A stretch of 64,000 nt of DNA from Bradyrhizobium sp. Ai1a-2 (GCF_000426245.1 NZ_AUEZ01000042.1:1-64000); one strand, 5' to 3'. Numbered from the stretch's first letter, positions 16,671-25,918 are shown. Numbers and translations: made by a program. Notes: generated from the sequence alone by a model not told the origin.

Positions 16671-17498
16671 CTACGTCCCGATGCGCAGCGAGGCGCGCTG
16701 CTTGCGCAGGCAGGCGATCACGGACAGCGCGGTGATGCGGCCGGTGCGCGGGTTTTCCGATGGGATGTTCTCGATCGTCATCGAGAACCGCGCCGAATCG
16801 GAATCCACCTCGATGCGGTGGGTGTTGCGCGTCACGGTCGGGTCGGCCCAGATTTCCACCCGGGTGCGATCGGGGCCGATGCCGGCCAGCGACAGCGCCA
16901 CGGCGACGTTCAGGTTGGCCGGAAAGCCCTTTGCCGCCTCGCGGGCGGTTCCTTCGAAAATCCGCAGCGGCTCGGCGAGCCCTTCGACGCTGATGTCGTT
17001 CTCGACCAGATAGGGCGCGCCGGCGAGCCCAAGCGGCGGTTTGCGCGTCACCAGCCGGACCGAATGGATGGTGCCCTCGGCCGCGGCAGTGACGGCGTCG
17101 AGCCCGATCAAGGCGCCGGTCGGCACCACGATCTGGCCGCCGTTATTCTTCGCAAGCGCGATCAGGTCCTCGTTCTGCAGCAGCGCGCCGACGCTGAGCA
17201 CGACCGCGGTCTTGCCGCGCTCGATCACCGGCGCCACGATCGAACGCACCAGCTTGCTCGGCGCGCATTCGACCACGATGTCGGCCGCTTCGGCCAGTTC
17301 CTCGATCGGCAGGATCTTGGGCGGAGTCTTCAGGTCATCGAGCCAGGCCTGGTGCTTGGCGACGTTCTGCGCCGAGACCGCGCTGAGCGCCAATCCCTCG
17401 ATGCCGCGATCCAGCTCCTTCACCACGCTTGCGCCGATGGCGCCGAGGCCTGCAACGGCCACACGCGCCGCGGATCGTGCGCTGCTCGAATCCACCAT
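16671..17498 (-). CDS. Aspartate dehydrogenase-like NAD(P)-dependent oxidoreductase (NadX type)
   Basis: The 275-residue protein has an N-terminal Rossmann motif (VAVAGLGAIGASVV) and the family segments 'ADIVVECAPSKLV', 'VPTGALIGLDAV', 'GFPANLNVAVALSLAG' and 'ADPTVTRNTH'. Aspartate dehydrogenases interconvert aspartate and iminoaspartate/oxaloacetate. The ATG at 17496-17498 is preferred to one 13 codons upstream because the extra residues are unlike the family. It is the last member of the molybdenum hydroxylase/amidohydrolase operon (93-base gap after the VOC gene), so its natural substrate may be an amino acid released from an N-heterocycle. Confidence 0.82.
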   Translation of the reverse strand: MVDSSSARSAARVAVAGLGAIGASVVKELDRGIEGLALSAVSAQNVAKHQAWLDDLKTPPKILPIEELAEAADIVVECAPSKLVRSIVAPVIERGKTAVVLSVGALLQNEDLIALAKNNGGQIVVPTGALIGLDAVTAAAEGTIHSVRLVTRKPPLGLAGAPYLVENDISVEGLAEPLRIFEGTAREAAKGFPANLNVAVALSLAGIGPDRTRVEIWADPTVTRNTHRIEVDSDSARFSMTIENIPSENPRTGRITALSVIACLRKQRASLRIGT

Positions 17499-17591
17499 AC
17501 AACTGCTCCCAGGACAGATGCCTGTCCTGTCCCGCACCAGCAGCCGGGTGTCAATCGCCGATTGGATGGATCAGGCGATCACCGGCCACCG

Positions 17592-18110
17592 TCAGGCGAG
17601 CTTTGGATAAGTCGCCTTGTCGAAGAAGCTTGCGCCGGCAACATATTTGCGGGCCGCCGACATATCAGGCTTTTCTTCGCCCTCGCCGCCGCATTCGAAG
17701 GTCAGTTCGAGCTGCACGCCGCTGGGGTCGTAGACGAACAACTGCCAGAGCGTGGTGCCCGGCACGATGAATTCGCGCCAGTCGAGCCCCGCCCGCTTGA
17801 AGCGGGAAACGAAGGAGCGATAGCCGGAGCAGGACAGCGAGACGTGGTCGATCGCCGCCGTTCCCGCCGGCGCCTTGCCTTCGGGGCCGAGCGCGGGACC
17901 GCCGGCATAGATGTGCATGATCGCGAGCCCGCCCGGCTGTGGGCAACCGAGCCAGGCGCCGGGATAGCCGAAATCAGGCCGCGCGAATTCGCGAAGCCCG
18001 ATGATCTCGGTGTAGAATTTCCGCGTTGCCGGCAAATTCTCGGTCTTGATGGCGATATGATAGAGACCGTGCACGGTTGCGATCGGCAGCGTCGGTTCGG
18101 CTCTGGTCAT
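17592..18110 (-). CDS. VOC-superfamily (glyoxalase/extradiol dioxygenase-like) protein
   Basis: The 172-residue single-domain protein shows the expected metal ligands: His in 'GLYHIAIK' (near residue 18), His in 'AIDHVSLSC' (near 90) and Glu in 'GVQLELTF' (near 140). These are spaced as in glyoxalase I/dioxygenase-type VOC proteins. The substrate cannot be told from sequence. It follows the FAD monooxygenase by 28 bases, which suggests action on that enzyme's hydroxylated product. Confidence 0.82.
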   Translation of the reverse strand: MTRAEPTLPIATVHGLYHIAIKTENLPATRKFYTEIIGLREFARPDFGYPGAWLGCPQPGGLAIMHIYAGGPALGPEGKAPAGTAAIDHVSLSCSGYRSFVSRFKRAGLDWREFIVPGTTLWQLFVYDPSGVQLELTFECGGEGEEKPDMSAARKYVAGASFFDKATYPKLA

Positions 18111-18138
18111 GACGTTGATCTCCTCAAATCCTTGGACG

Positions 18139-19335
18139 TTAGGTTAGCGGCAGCCCGACGTCGCAGTAGAGCGACTTCAACTTGTTCAGGAACGGAGCTT
18201 CGTTCTTGTGCAGGGTTCCGGCGACGGGATCGGCGCCTGCCAGCATCGTATCGGTGGCGGCAAGCGAGAACTCCATCACGAAACGCATGCGGTCCTTGCG
18301 TAGCGCCTCGAACTCGGCGAGCCAGCTTGCGACATCGCGGCTTCCGGCCTTGTGGCGCTGCGTGATCAACGCGGCTGCATTGGCGGCATCCTCCAGCGCC
18401 TGGGTCGCGCCCTGCCCCAGCGTCGGCACCATGCCGTGGGCGGAATCGCCGAGATAGAGCAGGTTGCGATCGCCGGCGCGGTACAACACCTCGTGCTCCT
18501 GCATCCGCGCCCAATGGGTGTCGGCGACATTGTTGCAGACGGTGTCGATCAGCCAGCGCTCCTGGTCGCTCGGCGGCGCGGCGCGCGGCGTGTAGGCGGC
18601 ACGGAGAACTTCCGGCGTTTTCTGGCTCTCGGAGATCTGCGCGTCGGGATCGATCGGGAAAGTGCCGGCGACATAGATGTGGTCCGGCGGCACGCGGAAC
18701 GACAACAGCCGGTTCGGTCCGTTGAACCATTGCTCGTAATCGTCGATCAGGCCGCGCGACGTATCCGGCACCAGCACGCGGAAGATGGCCACTCCCGTCG
18801 GCGTGATCCGCGGCTCGCCGGAAATCACGCGGCGCACCTGCGAGTAGCGGCCGTCGCCGGCAATCAGCAGATCGATGTTGTCGAGCCGCTGCGTCTTGCC
18901 GTGCTGCGTCCAGGCGACGAAGGTCTTGCGCGGATCCACGCTGTCACGGCCGACCTCGACGATCTCACAGCCATAGGAGACCGTGTCGCCGGCGGCCTCG
19001 CGCAGCACGCGGTAAAGCTCCGACCAGCGGATGCGCCAGCCCGGTCCGTCCGCGACCTCCTTCAGCGGCAGGTCGAACAGCACGGTGCCGTCGGTGAGTG
19101 AGATCCGCCAATTTCTCCAGAGAAAGCTCGCCGCGATGATGCGCTCAGCTAGCTCTGGATCGATCAGTTTCATTGCCTTGACGGCGTTGGGCCCGACATT
19201 GAGGCCGGTGCCGGCTTCGGAATGATCGTCGCGCGCAACCTGCTCCAGGCACGTCACCTCCACCCCGTCCAATAGCGCGAGCCGACGCGCCATCACGCAT
19301 CCCGCGACGCCGGCGCCGACGATGACAATGCGCAT
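18139..19335 (-). CDS. FAD-dependent aromatic-ring monooxygenase
   Basis: The 398-residue class A flavoprotein hydroxylase has the FAD Rossmann motif (IVIVGAGVAGCVMARRLAL), the DG motif ('LLIAGDGRYSQVRR', near residue 160) and the second FAD motif 'YLGDSAHGMVPTLGQGATQALEDA' (near 295; split as YLGDSAHGMVP and GQGATQALEDA). The C-terminal part is like 3-hydroxybenzoate 6-hydroxylase or dihydroxypyridine monooxygenases. Its ATG overlaps the upstream amidohydrolase stop by one base (TGATG), showing coupling. It is probably the hydroxylation step of the heterocycle pathway. Confidence 0.86.
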   Translation of the reverse strand: MRIVIVGAGVAGCVMARRLALLDGVEVTCLEQVARDDHSEAGTGLNVGPNAVKAMKLIDPELAERIIAASFLWRNWRISLTDGTVLFDLPLKEVADGPGWRIRWSELYRVLREAAGDTVSYGCEIVEVGRDSVDPRKTFVAWTQHGKTQRLDNIDLLIAGDGRYSQVRRVISGEPRITPTGVAIFRVLVPDTSRGLIDDYEQWFNGPNRLLSFRVPPDHIYVAGTFPIDPDAQISESQKTPEVLRAAYTPRAAPPSDQERWLIDTVCNNVADTHWARMQEHEVLYRAGDRNLLYLGDSAHGMVPTLGQGATQALEDAANAAALITQRHKAGSRDVASWLAEFEALRKDRMRFVMEFSLAATDTMLAGADPVAGTLHKNEAPFLNKLKSLYCDVGLPLT

Positions 19336-20453
19336 CAGGCCAACCCTTCCTTTTGCGAAGCGATGACGGCAATCAGGCCGCCGCCGTCCGGGCCCTGATG
19401 CTCGGCACCGCCGGATACGAAGATCCTGCCATCGCCGATCACGCCGGCGACGAGGCCGGCAACCGCGCCGCGGATGTGGCGCTGGGCGTTGATATCGGTG
19501 TCATCGAGCATGGTGTGCCTGTTGCCGCGAATTCTTCCGCGCCGGTCAGGCTCGCATTTGACCAGCACGGTCGCGATCCGTGCCGCGTCGGTCGGTGAGA
19601 CCTGTGGCTTCGCCGCGATGCCGAGATCGGCGAGCACGTCGACGACGGCGCCGATGTCGAGTGCGTCCGCCATCGGACGGTGCGAGATGCGCAACGCCCC
19701 CATCCAGCGCGGGCTGTTGCCGAGCACGACGACCTCGTTGCTTTCGACTTCGACGCCGGAGGAAATGCTGGCGCGCGGCGACTGGATGGAGAAGTCGCTG
19801 AGCAGCGACGCATCGGTGAAGGCGGACGGCGCCAGTTCGTCGAGCGCGACGGCGACGCCGAATGCACCAGCGGCACGCGCATAGGCCATCGATCTGTTGG
19901 GATCGTTGGTGAGCGGAGTCTTGCCGGCCGCGATCGCCGCAGCGGCGCGGGCGACCGTTACGCAGGGGCATTTGACCTGCACGAAGTGGACGTCCTCCAA
20001 TCGCTCGATTCCGGCATTGGCAATCGCCGTCCGCACGGCATCTGCGACGCTGTCGACATGGGCGCGGCGGCCGATATCCTCCGCCGGGACCGGATCGCTG
20101 AACGCGGTGCCGATTGCGAGCGAGGGTCCAGCCTCTGGCGCCGGCTCGGCCTCGCTGATGCAGAAGACGCTGTAGTGCGGGCTCATCACGCCTTCGGTGC
20201 CGCCCGAGAGCACGCAGGGGATTTCACGGATCAACTGCTCCGCCGGCTTGTTCAGATATTTCGACAGCAGCAGCATCAAGGTCTGGGTGAAATAGCCGCG
20301 GGTGAAATCGTTGACGCCGCCATTGCCCTCGGTCTTGCCGATGATGGCGACGACATCGGCCCCGCGGACCGTGCCGTCGGCGATCAGGCGATCCAGCTCG
20401 GAGAGATCGCCGGGATGCGCCATCGACAGCCGGAAAACCCGCGCCGTCCTCAT
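19335..20453 (-). CDS. Ring-opening amidohydrolase (barbiturase/cyanuric acid hydrolase family)
   Basis: The 372-residue protein belongs to the small AtzD/TrzD/barbiturase family, which opens cyclic amide rings. The three-fold repeat is visible: Lys residues in 'IIGKTEGNG', 'VQVKCPCV' and 'VLVKCEP', and active-site Ser regions in 'LSGGTEGVMSPH', 'ISSGVEVESNE' and 'VSGGAEHQGPDGGGL'. Family length is about 360-375. Sequence alone does not separate barbiturase from cyanuric acid hydrolase. The start is an ATG overlapping the Mo-subunit stop by four bases; the frame upstream lies inside that gene. Confidence 0.88.
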   Translation of the reverse strand: MRTARVFRLSMAHPGDLSELDRLIADGTVRGADVVAIIGKTEGNGGVNDFTRGYFTQTLMLLLSKYLNKPAEQLIREIPCVLSGGTEGVMSPHYSVFCISEAEPAPEAGPSLAIGTAFSDPVPAEDIGRRAHVDSVADAVRTAIANAGIERLEDVHFVQVKCPCVTVARAAAAIAAGKTPLTNDPNRSMAYARAAGAFGVAVALDELAPSAFTDASLLSDFSIQSPRASISSGVEVESNEVVVLGNSPRWMGALRISHRPMADALDIGAVVDVLADLGIAAKPQVSPTDAARIATVLVKCEPDRRGRIRGNRHTMLDDTDINAQRHIRGAVAGLVAGVIGDGRIFVSGGAEHQGPDGGGLIAVIASQKEGLA

Positions 20454-22792
20454 GGCTCGCTCGCCTTGATCAGGTCGAAAATCCGGCTCGGGCTCAAGGG
20501 GACCTCCAGCAGTTCCACGTTCTTTTCCTTGAGCTGCAGCGCGTCCTCGATCGCCTGCGCGAACAGGGGGCCGACGGGAATCGCCCCTGCTTCCCCTGCG
20601 CCCTTGATGCCCATCGGATTGAGCGGCGACGGCGTTACGGTGTGGCCGAGCTCCATGCGCGGCACCTCGAGCGCGGTCGGCAACAGATAGTCGGCGAGCG
20701 AGGCATTCAGGAGCTGGCCCTGGTCGTCGAACACCAGCTTTTCGTAGAAGGCGTTGCCGATGCCCTGCGCGACGCCACCATGGATCTGCCCTTCGAGGAT
20801 CAGCGGATTGATCACCGTGCCGCAATCGTGGACGACGACATATTTCAGGATCTTGAGATCGAACGTATCAGGGTCGACCTCAACGATCATGGCATGCACG
20901 CCATTGGCGGTCGCGCCGCTCGGCGGCCCGAAATATTGCGTCGATTCCAACCCCGGCTCGGTGCCGGGCTTCACCGCGCCACGCATCGGGTTGGCGCGCT
21001 TTGCGAGCTCGCCGAGGCCAAGAAACTTTTCGGGAATGCCGACGATCGAGATCCTGCCGTCGGCAAGCACCAGATCCTCCTCGGCACATTCGAAGGCGTC
21101 GCTGGCGAGCTTCAGCGCCTTCTGCCGCACCGCGCGCGAGGCTTCGTTGACGGCATTGCCGGCGACGACCGCGCCGCGGCTCGCGAACGTGCCGGCGCCC
21201 CAGTAGAACTGGTCGGTGTCGCCGGTGACGATGTCGACATCGGTGACGTCGACGCCGAGCTGATCGGCGACGATCTGGGCAAGGCTCGTGAAATGCCCCT
21301 GCCCTTGCGTGCCGATGCCGGTCGCGACGCTGACCTTGCCGTTGGCCTGCACCTGCACTCTCGCGCCCTCATAGGGCCCGATGCCGGTGCCTTCGACATA
21401 GCAGGCGACACCGATGCCGACGTGACGGCCTTGCGCGCGCAGCTTCTTTTGCTCCCGCTTGAACTCGGAATAGCCGATGGCCTGCAGCGCCTGGTCGAGC
21501 ACCGGCTCGTAATTGCCGCTGTCATATTCGAGCTGGGAAAAGTCCTGGTAGATGATCCCGTTCTTGTACGGGAATGCGTCGGCCGGGATGAGGTTGCGCC
21601 GCCGTATCTCGGCGGGGTCGATGTTCAGTTCGTGCGCGGCGAGATCGAGCAGCCGCTCCATCACGAACACGCCGTGCTGCCGCCCCGCGCCGCGATAGGG
21701 CGTCACGATCGGCAGATTGGTGAAGACGGCGGTGAAAGCGGAGTCATAGGACGGCACCACATATGGCCCGAGCAAGGTGCACTGGCTGTTGATCGGCACC
21801 GTGAGCCCGTAAGGATCATAGGCGCCGCCGTCGTGGAGGAAGACGTCCTTGACGCCGAGGATGCGGCCGTCGCGCGCGACGGCGATCTCGGCATCGTGGA
21901 TCTGGCCGCGCTCATGCGTGGTGGCAAAGAAATGCTCCAACCGGTCCTCGATCCATTTCACCGGACGGTTGAGCCGCATCGATATCCAGGGCAGCGCCAC
22001 CTCTTCCGGATAGAACATCATGATCTTCGGCCCGAAGCCGCCGCCGACGAAGGGCGCGATTACCCGCACCTGCCGCTCGCCGAGGCCGAGCAACGCAGCG
22101 AGACCGTTGCGGACGAACACCGGCGCCTGGGTCGTGTCCCAGATCGTCATATGCTGGCTGCGCGCTTCCCAATGCGCGACGACGCCGCGCGTCTCGATGG
22201 TCGAGGCAATGCCATGCTCGTAGGCGAAGCGGCGCTTGATGACCAAATGCGCCTTGGCGGCGGCAGCGCGATAGTCGCCCTTGCTCTGATGCACATGCGC
22301 GGAAACGTTCGAGCCGAGGTCGTCATGCACCAGGACCGAGCCGGGGCGCAGCGCGGCTTCAAGATCAATCACCGCCGGCAGCGGCTCGAGATCGACCTCG
22401 ATATCGTCGAGCGCATCCTCGGCGATGTAGCGGCTCTCGGCGACGACGACGGCCAGGGGCTCGCCGACATGCCGGACCTTGTCCTTGGCGAGCGGCACTT
22501 GCGTGCGCTGGTTGAAGACGCTGCCCGGGATCGGTGGCGGTGGCACCAGCAATGGACCGGGCTGCCAATAAGCGCCGTAATCGTCGGCGGTGTAGACGGC
22601 GACCACGCCAGGACGCTGCCGCGCGCGGGATACATCGATGCGCTTGATGCGTGCGTGCGCGGCCTGGCTGCGCAGGAACGCCGCATGCAGCATGCCCGGA
22701 AGCTCGACATCATCGATGAACAGCGCCTGCCCGGTCAGGAGCTTGCGATCTTCATTGCGTTTGACCGGGGCGCCGAAGAACCGTGTGGTCAT
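20450..22792 (-). CDS. Molybdenum hydroxylase large subunit (xanthine dehydrogenase/CoxL form II type)
   Basis: The 780-residue catalytic subunit carries the Mo-molybdopterin cytosine dinucleotide-type cofactor domains. Seen are 'RNEDRKLLTGQALFIDD' at the start, 'FVGGGFGPKIMMFYPEE', 'PYRGAGRQHGVF' (the form II pattern, not the AYRCSFR of true CO dehydrogenase), 'GTQGQGHFTSLAQI' and the active-site Glu in 'IKGAGEAGAIP'. Such enzymes hydroxylate carbons next to ring nitrogens. It forms a three-gene set with the 2Fe-2S and FAD subunits upstream and overlaps the amidohydrolase start. Confidence 0.93.
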   Translation of the reverse strand: MTTRFFGAPVKRNEDRKLLTGQALFIDDVELPGMLHAAFLRSQAAHARIKRIDVSRARQRPGVVAVYTADDYGAYWQPGPLLVPPPPIPGSVFNQRTQVPLAKDKVRHVGEPLAVVVAESRYIAEDALDDIEVDLEPLPAVIDLEAALRPGSVLVHDDLGSNVSAHVHQSKGDYRAAAAKAHLVIKRRFAYEHGIASTIETRGVVAHWEARSQHMTIWDTTQAPVFVRNGLAALLGLGERQVRVIAPFVGGGFGPKIMMFYPEEVALPWISMRLNRPVKWIEDRLEHFFATTHERGQIHDAEIAVARDGRILGVKDVFLHDGGAYDPYGLTVPINSQCTLLGPYVVPSYDSAFTAVFTNLPIVTPYRGAGRQHGVFVMERLLDLAAHELNIDPAEIRRRNLIPADAFPYKNGIIYQDFSQLEYDSGNYEPVLDQALQAIGYSEFKREQKKLRAQGRHVGIGVACYVEGTGIGPYEGARVQVQANGKVSVATGIGTQGQGHFTSLAQIVADQLGVDVTDVDIVTGDTDQFYWGAGTFASRGAVVAGNAVNEASRAVRQKALKLASDAFECAEEDLVLADGRISIVGIPEKFLGLGELAKRANPMRGAVKPGTEPGLESTQYFGPPSGATANGVHAMIVEVDPDTFDLKILKYVVVHDCGTVINPLILEGQIHGGVAQGIGNAFYEKLVFDDQGQLLNASLADYLLPTALEVPRMELGHTVTPSPLNPMGIKGAGEAGAIPVGPLFAQAIEDALQLKEKNVELLEVPLSPSRIFDLIKASEP

Positions 22793-23280
22793 GGCGCGGA
22801 GGCCCGCATCGCCTGCGCTGCCGCCATCATGGCGTCGACGATGTGCTGGTAGCCGGTGCAGCGGCAGAGATTGCCGGACAGCGCCTCGCGAACCTCTTCC
22901 TCCGATGGTGACGGGTTCTGCTTCAGGAATGCCGTCATGGTCATCAGGATGCCCGGCGTGCAATAGCCGCATTGCAGGCCGTGATGCTCGTGCATCGCCT
23001 TCTGCACCGGGCTGAGCTCGCCGCTATCGGAGGCGAGGCCTTCGATCGTCGAAAGCTCGTGCCCATTGGCCTGGACTGCCAGCATCAGGCAGGAGCGGAT
23101 TGGTGCGCCATCGAGCAGGATCGTGCAGGCGCCGCAGACGCCCTGCTCGCACCCGACATGGGTGCCCGCCAGCAACAATTCGTGGCGGAGGAAATCGCTG
23201 AGCAGCATCCGCGACTCGACGTTGCGCCGATAAGCGGTCCCGTTAACGGAGACGCTGATCTCATGGCGGTCAGGCTGCAT
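22789..23280 (-). CDS. Molybdenum hydroxylase 2Fe-2S subunit
   Basis: The 163-residue small subunit has two iron-sulfur centres: plant-type 'CEQGVCGACTILLDG' near residue 45 and the C-terminal 'QCGYCTPGI' and 'GNLCRCTGYQHIVDA'. It relays electrons between the molybdenum centre and FAD. The ATG at 23278-23280 starts MQPDRHEISVSVNG, which fits the family; the longer frame is antisense-like inside the FAD-subunit gene. It overlaps its neighbours by 11 and 4 bases. Confidence 0.94.
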   Translation of the reverse strand: MQPDRHEISVSVNGTAYRRNVESRMLLSDFLRHELLLAGTHVGCEQGVCGACTILLDGAPIRSCLMLAVQANGHELSTIEGLASDSGELSPVQKAMHEHHGLQCGYCTPGILMTMTAFLKQNPSPSEEEVREALSGNLCRCTGYQHIVDAMMAAAQAMRASAP

Positions 23281-24142
23281 TGGCCGCCCGCTGATAGGCC
23301 GTACGGATCGCGCGTTGCGCCAGCACACCGGCGAGATGCCGCTGATAGTCCGCGCTGGCGTGGACGTTGCCGGCCGGCTCAATCGCTGCCCGTATGGCGG
23401 CAGCGGCAGCCTCGATCGGCCGATCGGCGCAAGCGTGGCCAACCAAAGGCGCGGCAGCCTCGCTGGCATCGACCGGTGTTTCGCCGACACCGCACAGCGC
23501 GAGCCGGACCTTGGTGCAGCGGCCTTCGGCGTCCAGTGTTACAATGGTGGCCAAACCGGCGATGGCAAAATCGCCGCGGCGCCGCGACACCTCCATGAAG
23601 CAGGCGCCGCTGCGCGGCGGCAGTGCCGGAAACTCGACCTCGACCAGCATCTCGTCGGCGGCGAGACCGGTGGTGAGCGATCCCTCGAAGAACTCCGATG
23701 CTGCAAGCCTCCGCTCGCCGCCGGCCGATTTCAGGCGCATCTGCGCCTCCATCGCGACCGCGAGCGCGGGAAGCTCGGACGCCGGATCAGCGTGCGATAG
23801 GTTGCCGCCGATGGTGCCGCGGTTGCGGATCTGCGGATGCGCGATATGCGGTAGCGCGTCGGCAAACAGCGGGCAGGAATCAAGGAACTCGCTGTCCCGC
23901 TCGAGCGCGCAATAGCGCGTCAGCGCGCCGACGCGAATGGTTGGACCGTGGGCAATGCCGGCCAGTTCATCAAGACCATTGATATCGATCACGACCGCCG
24001 GCCGCGCCAGGCGAAAATTCATCGCCGGGATCAGGCTCTGACCGCCGGCCAGGAATCTCGCCTCGTCGCCGTGTTCCGCCTTGAGCGTAAGCGCGTGATC
24101 CAGCGATGAAGCGGCGACGTATTTGAAGGGAGCAGGCTTCAT
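23270..24142 (-). CDS. Molybdenum hydroxylase FAD-binding subunit
   Basis: The 290-residue medium subunit has the two FAD motifs of this family, 'ARFLAGGQSLIPAMNFRLA' near residue 28 and 'TIGGNLSHADPASELPAL' near 105, and a C-terminal CO-dehydrogenase flavoprotein domain ('RRRGDFAIAGLATIV'). It passes electrons from the 2Fe-2S subunit to the final acceptor. The ATG at 24140-24142 (MKPAPFKYVAA) is chosen over one seven codons earlier by similarity to the family start. It is the first gene of the heterocycle operon. Confidence 0.93.
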   Translation of the reverse strand: MKPAPFKYVAASSLDHALTLKAEHGDEARFLAGGQSLIPAMNFRLARPAVVIDINGLDELAGIAHGPTIRVGALTRYCALERDSEFLDSCPLFADALPHIAHPQIRNRGTIGGNLSHADPASELPALAVAMEAQMRLKSAGGERRLAASEFFEGSLTTGLAADEMLVEVEFPALPPRSGACFMEVSRRRGDFAIAGLATIVTLDAEGRCTKVRLALCGVGETPVDASEAAAPLVGHACADRPIEAAAAAIRAAIEPAGNVHASADYQRHLAGVLAQRAIRTAYQRAANAA

Positions 24143-24347
24143 AAAGGCTCGTTCGACGAACACATCCGCATCGGCTCGGAAACCGGAGATAGAACTATCT
24201 GTAGTCTAGCAATGCCAGTCAAAAGTCGGCGAGCCCAAAGGCGCTCAGAACTGCATGTAAATGTAGCCAATCCCTGCTCATTCCGCTCACCGCGTGCATA
24301 AACATTGGGCGCGCTTGAGACAGCCTGCTGAAAGCACCCGCGCTCCG

Positions 24348-24452
24348 CTGTCATGCCCCGCGAAGGCGGGGCATCCAGTATGCGGTGACGTCTCGGCTTG
24401 AGCACGACCGCCTGTGGAATACTGGATCGCCCGCCTTCGCGGGCGATGACAG
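24348..24452. repeat. Palindromic repeat, CTGTCATGCCCCGCG family
   Basis: The arms at 24348-24381 and 24419-24452 are near-perfect complements (ATCCAGTAT with ATACTGGAT, CTGTCAT with ATGACAG), each containing a nested GCCCCGC-GAA-GGCGGGGC-type hairpin. It occupies the centre of the 351-base gap between the M20 peptidase stop and the start of the molybdenum hydroxylase operon. Apart from this element I saw no gene in 24143-24493; the 24143-24340 part is probably the promoter region of the operon. Confidence 0.85.
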
Positions 24453-24493
24453 AGAAGGCGTGATGATGCGCTGCTTCCTTCTCGTGGCAGCGT

Positions 24494-25918
24494 TCACGTC
24501 CCGCCCGCGAGCGTCTTCACCAGCCGATAAAGATATTCCTCGCCTTCGTAGAACGATTTCACGAGGATCCGTTCATCCTTGCCGTGGGCGCGGATGTCGG
24601 TGATATCCGCAGCAAGGCCGGAATGGCCGTAGGTTGGGATGCCCGCGTTGCGCAGATAGCTGCCGTCGGTGGCGCCGGTGCTCATGGTCGGGATCACCGC
24701 CGCGGTCGGCCAGAATTCGTGCGACAGCTTGTCGATTGCGCCCATGATCTCCTCGTGCAGCGCCGATGGCGCGCTCAGCACGGCCTGGCCCATCTGCGTG
24801 ACCTTGATCTGCTCGTCGTCGAGCACGCGCTCCAGCGTCGCCTTGACGCCGTCGACGGGTTCGCCTGGCATGATGCGGCAGTTCACCTTGGCAGTCGCAA
24901 GCTGCGGCAGCGCGTTCACGGCGTGGCCACCTTCGAGCATCGTCGCGACGCAGGTGGTGCGGAGCTGCGCGTTATAGGCAGGATTGGCCGCGAGCCGGAC
25001 AAACGACATCGCGGCTGGGTCGGGCTTGTCCGAGAGCACCGCGCGGATGTCGGATGCCGTCTGCTCGCTCTCGAACTGTGCTGTGCGGTCGAAATAGGCT
25101 CGCGTCGTCTCGTTCAGATTGATCGGGAAACTGAACTTCGAGAGGCGAACCAGCCCTTCAGCGAGACGATAGATCGCATTGTCCTTTACCGGCACCGAGC
25201 TGTGGCCGCCCCTGTTCTTGACTTCGAGCAGGTAGCTCAGCGAGACCTTTTCGGAGGTTTGCACGGTGTTTCGGATCGGCTTACCGTCCTTCAGACCGAC
25301 ACCGCCGCCTTCATTGAGCGCGAATTCGGCATCGATCAGGTCACGCTTGTTCTTCAACAGCCACTGAATGCCGAGGCCGTTGCTGTCCAGGATCTCCTCA
25401 TCCGTCTCCAGCGCCACAATGATGTCGCGGTCGGGCTTGTAGCCCTCTTTCTTGTACCGGATCAGGTTCGTGACAAAAGCCGCGGCCATGTATTTGTCGT
25501 CGCCGCTGCCGCGGGCATAGAAATAGCCGTCCTGCTCGGTCAGCTTGAACGGATCGAACGACCAGTCTTCGCGATTGGCCGGGACCACGTCGATGTGAGC
25601 GAGCAGGAGGATCGGCTTGCGCGCGCCGCTGCCGCGCAGTCGTGCCACCAGATTGCCCTTGCGCGGCGCCGGCGAGAACACCTGCACGTCGTTGTCGGTA
25701 AAGCCGGCGGCGCGCAACCGGGCGGCCATCGCCTCCGCCGCCTTCGCGGTGTCGCCGGTCGCGGTGACGGTGTTGATTTCGATGAGCTCCTGATAGACGT
25801 CGCGCGCGAACTGGCGCTCCGGGCTCAGCCCTTCCGCGGCAACCGCGGCGGCTCCCAGCACCACCGTGAGCGCGGTCGATAGCAAGATCGAAAGCCTTGG
25901 TCTGACGTTTCCAACCAT
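24494..25918 (-). CDS. Exported M20/M28-family metallopeptidase (carboxypeptidase-like)
   Basis: The 474-residue protein has a signal peptide (hydrophobic residues about 9-27, cleaved near 'AVAAEG'). It keeps the M20 di-zinc motifs: 'LLLAHIDVVPA' with 'W' following, 'YARGSGDDKYMAAAF' (bridging Asp), 'ALETDEEI' (catalytic Glu pair) and a dimerisation domain around 'NRGGHSSVPVKDNAIY'. It probably hydrolyses peptides or N-acylated amino acids in the periplasm. It is monocistronic, between a palindromic repeat and the TonB receptor promoter region. Confidence 0.88.
   Translation of the reverse strand: MVGNVRPRLSILLSTALTVVLGAAAVAAEGLSPERQFARDVYQELIEINTVTATGDTAKAAEAMAARLRAAGFTDNDVQVFSPAPRKGNLVARLRGSGARKPILLLAHIDVVPANREDWSFDPFKLTEQDGYFYARGSGDDKYMAAAFVTNLIRYKKEGYKPDRDIIVALETDEEILDSNGLGIQWLLKNKRDLIDAEFALNEGGGVGLKDGKPIRNTVQTSEKVSLSYLLEVKNRGGHSSVPVKDNAIYRLAEGLVRLSKFSFPINLNETTRAYFDRTAQFESEQTASDIRAVLSDKPDPAAMSFVRLAANPAYNAQLRTTCVATMLEGGHAVNALPQLATAKVNCRIMPGEPVDGVKATLERVLDDEQIKVTQMGQAVLSAPSALHEEIMGAIDKLSHEFWPTAAVIPTMSTGATDGSYLRNAGIPTYGHSGLAADITDIRAHGKDERILVKSFYEGEEYLYRLVKTLAGGT

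Noticed and set aside
20642-22852. Long plus-strand open frame opposite the molybdenum hydroxylase large subunit (736 codons)
   Set aside because: It is an antisense shadow rich in His, Asp and Arg without family motifs; the opposite strand has complete catalytic signatures.
20450-24142. True aerobic carbon monoxide dehydrogenase (CoxMSL)
   Set aside because: The large subunit has the PYRGAGR form II loop rather than the AYRCSFR loop of form I CO dehydrogenase, and no cox accessory genes are present.
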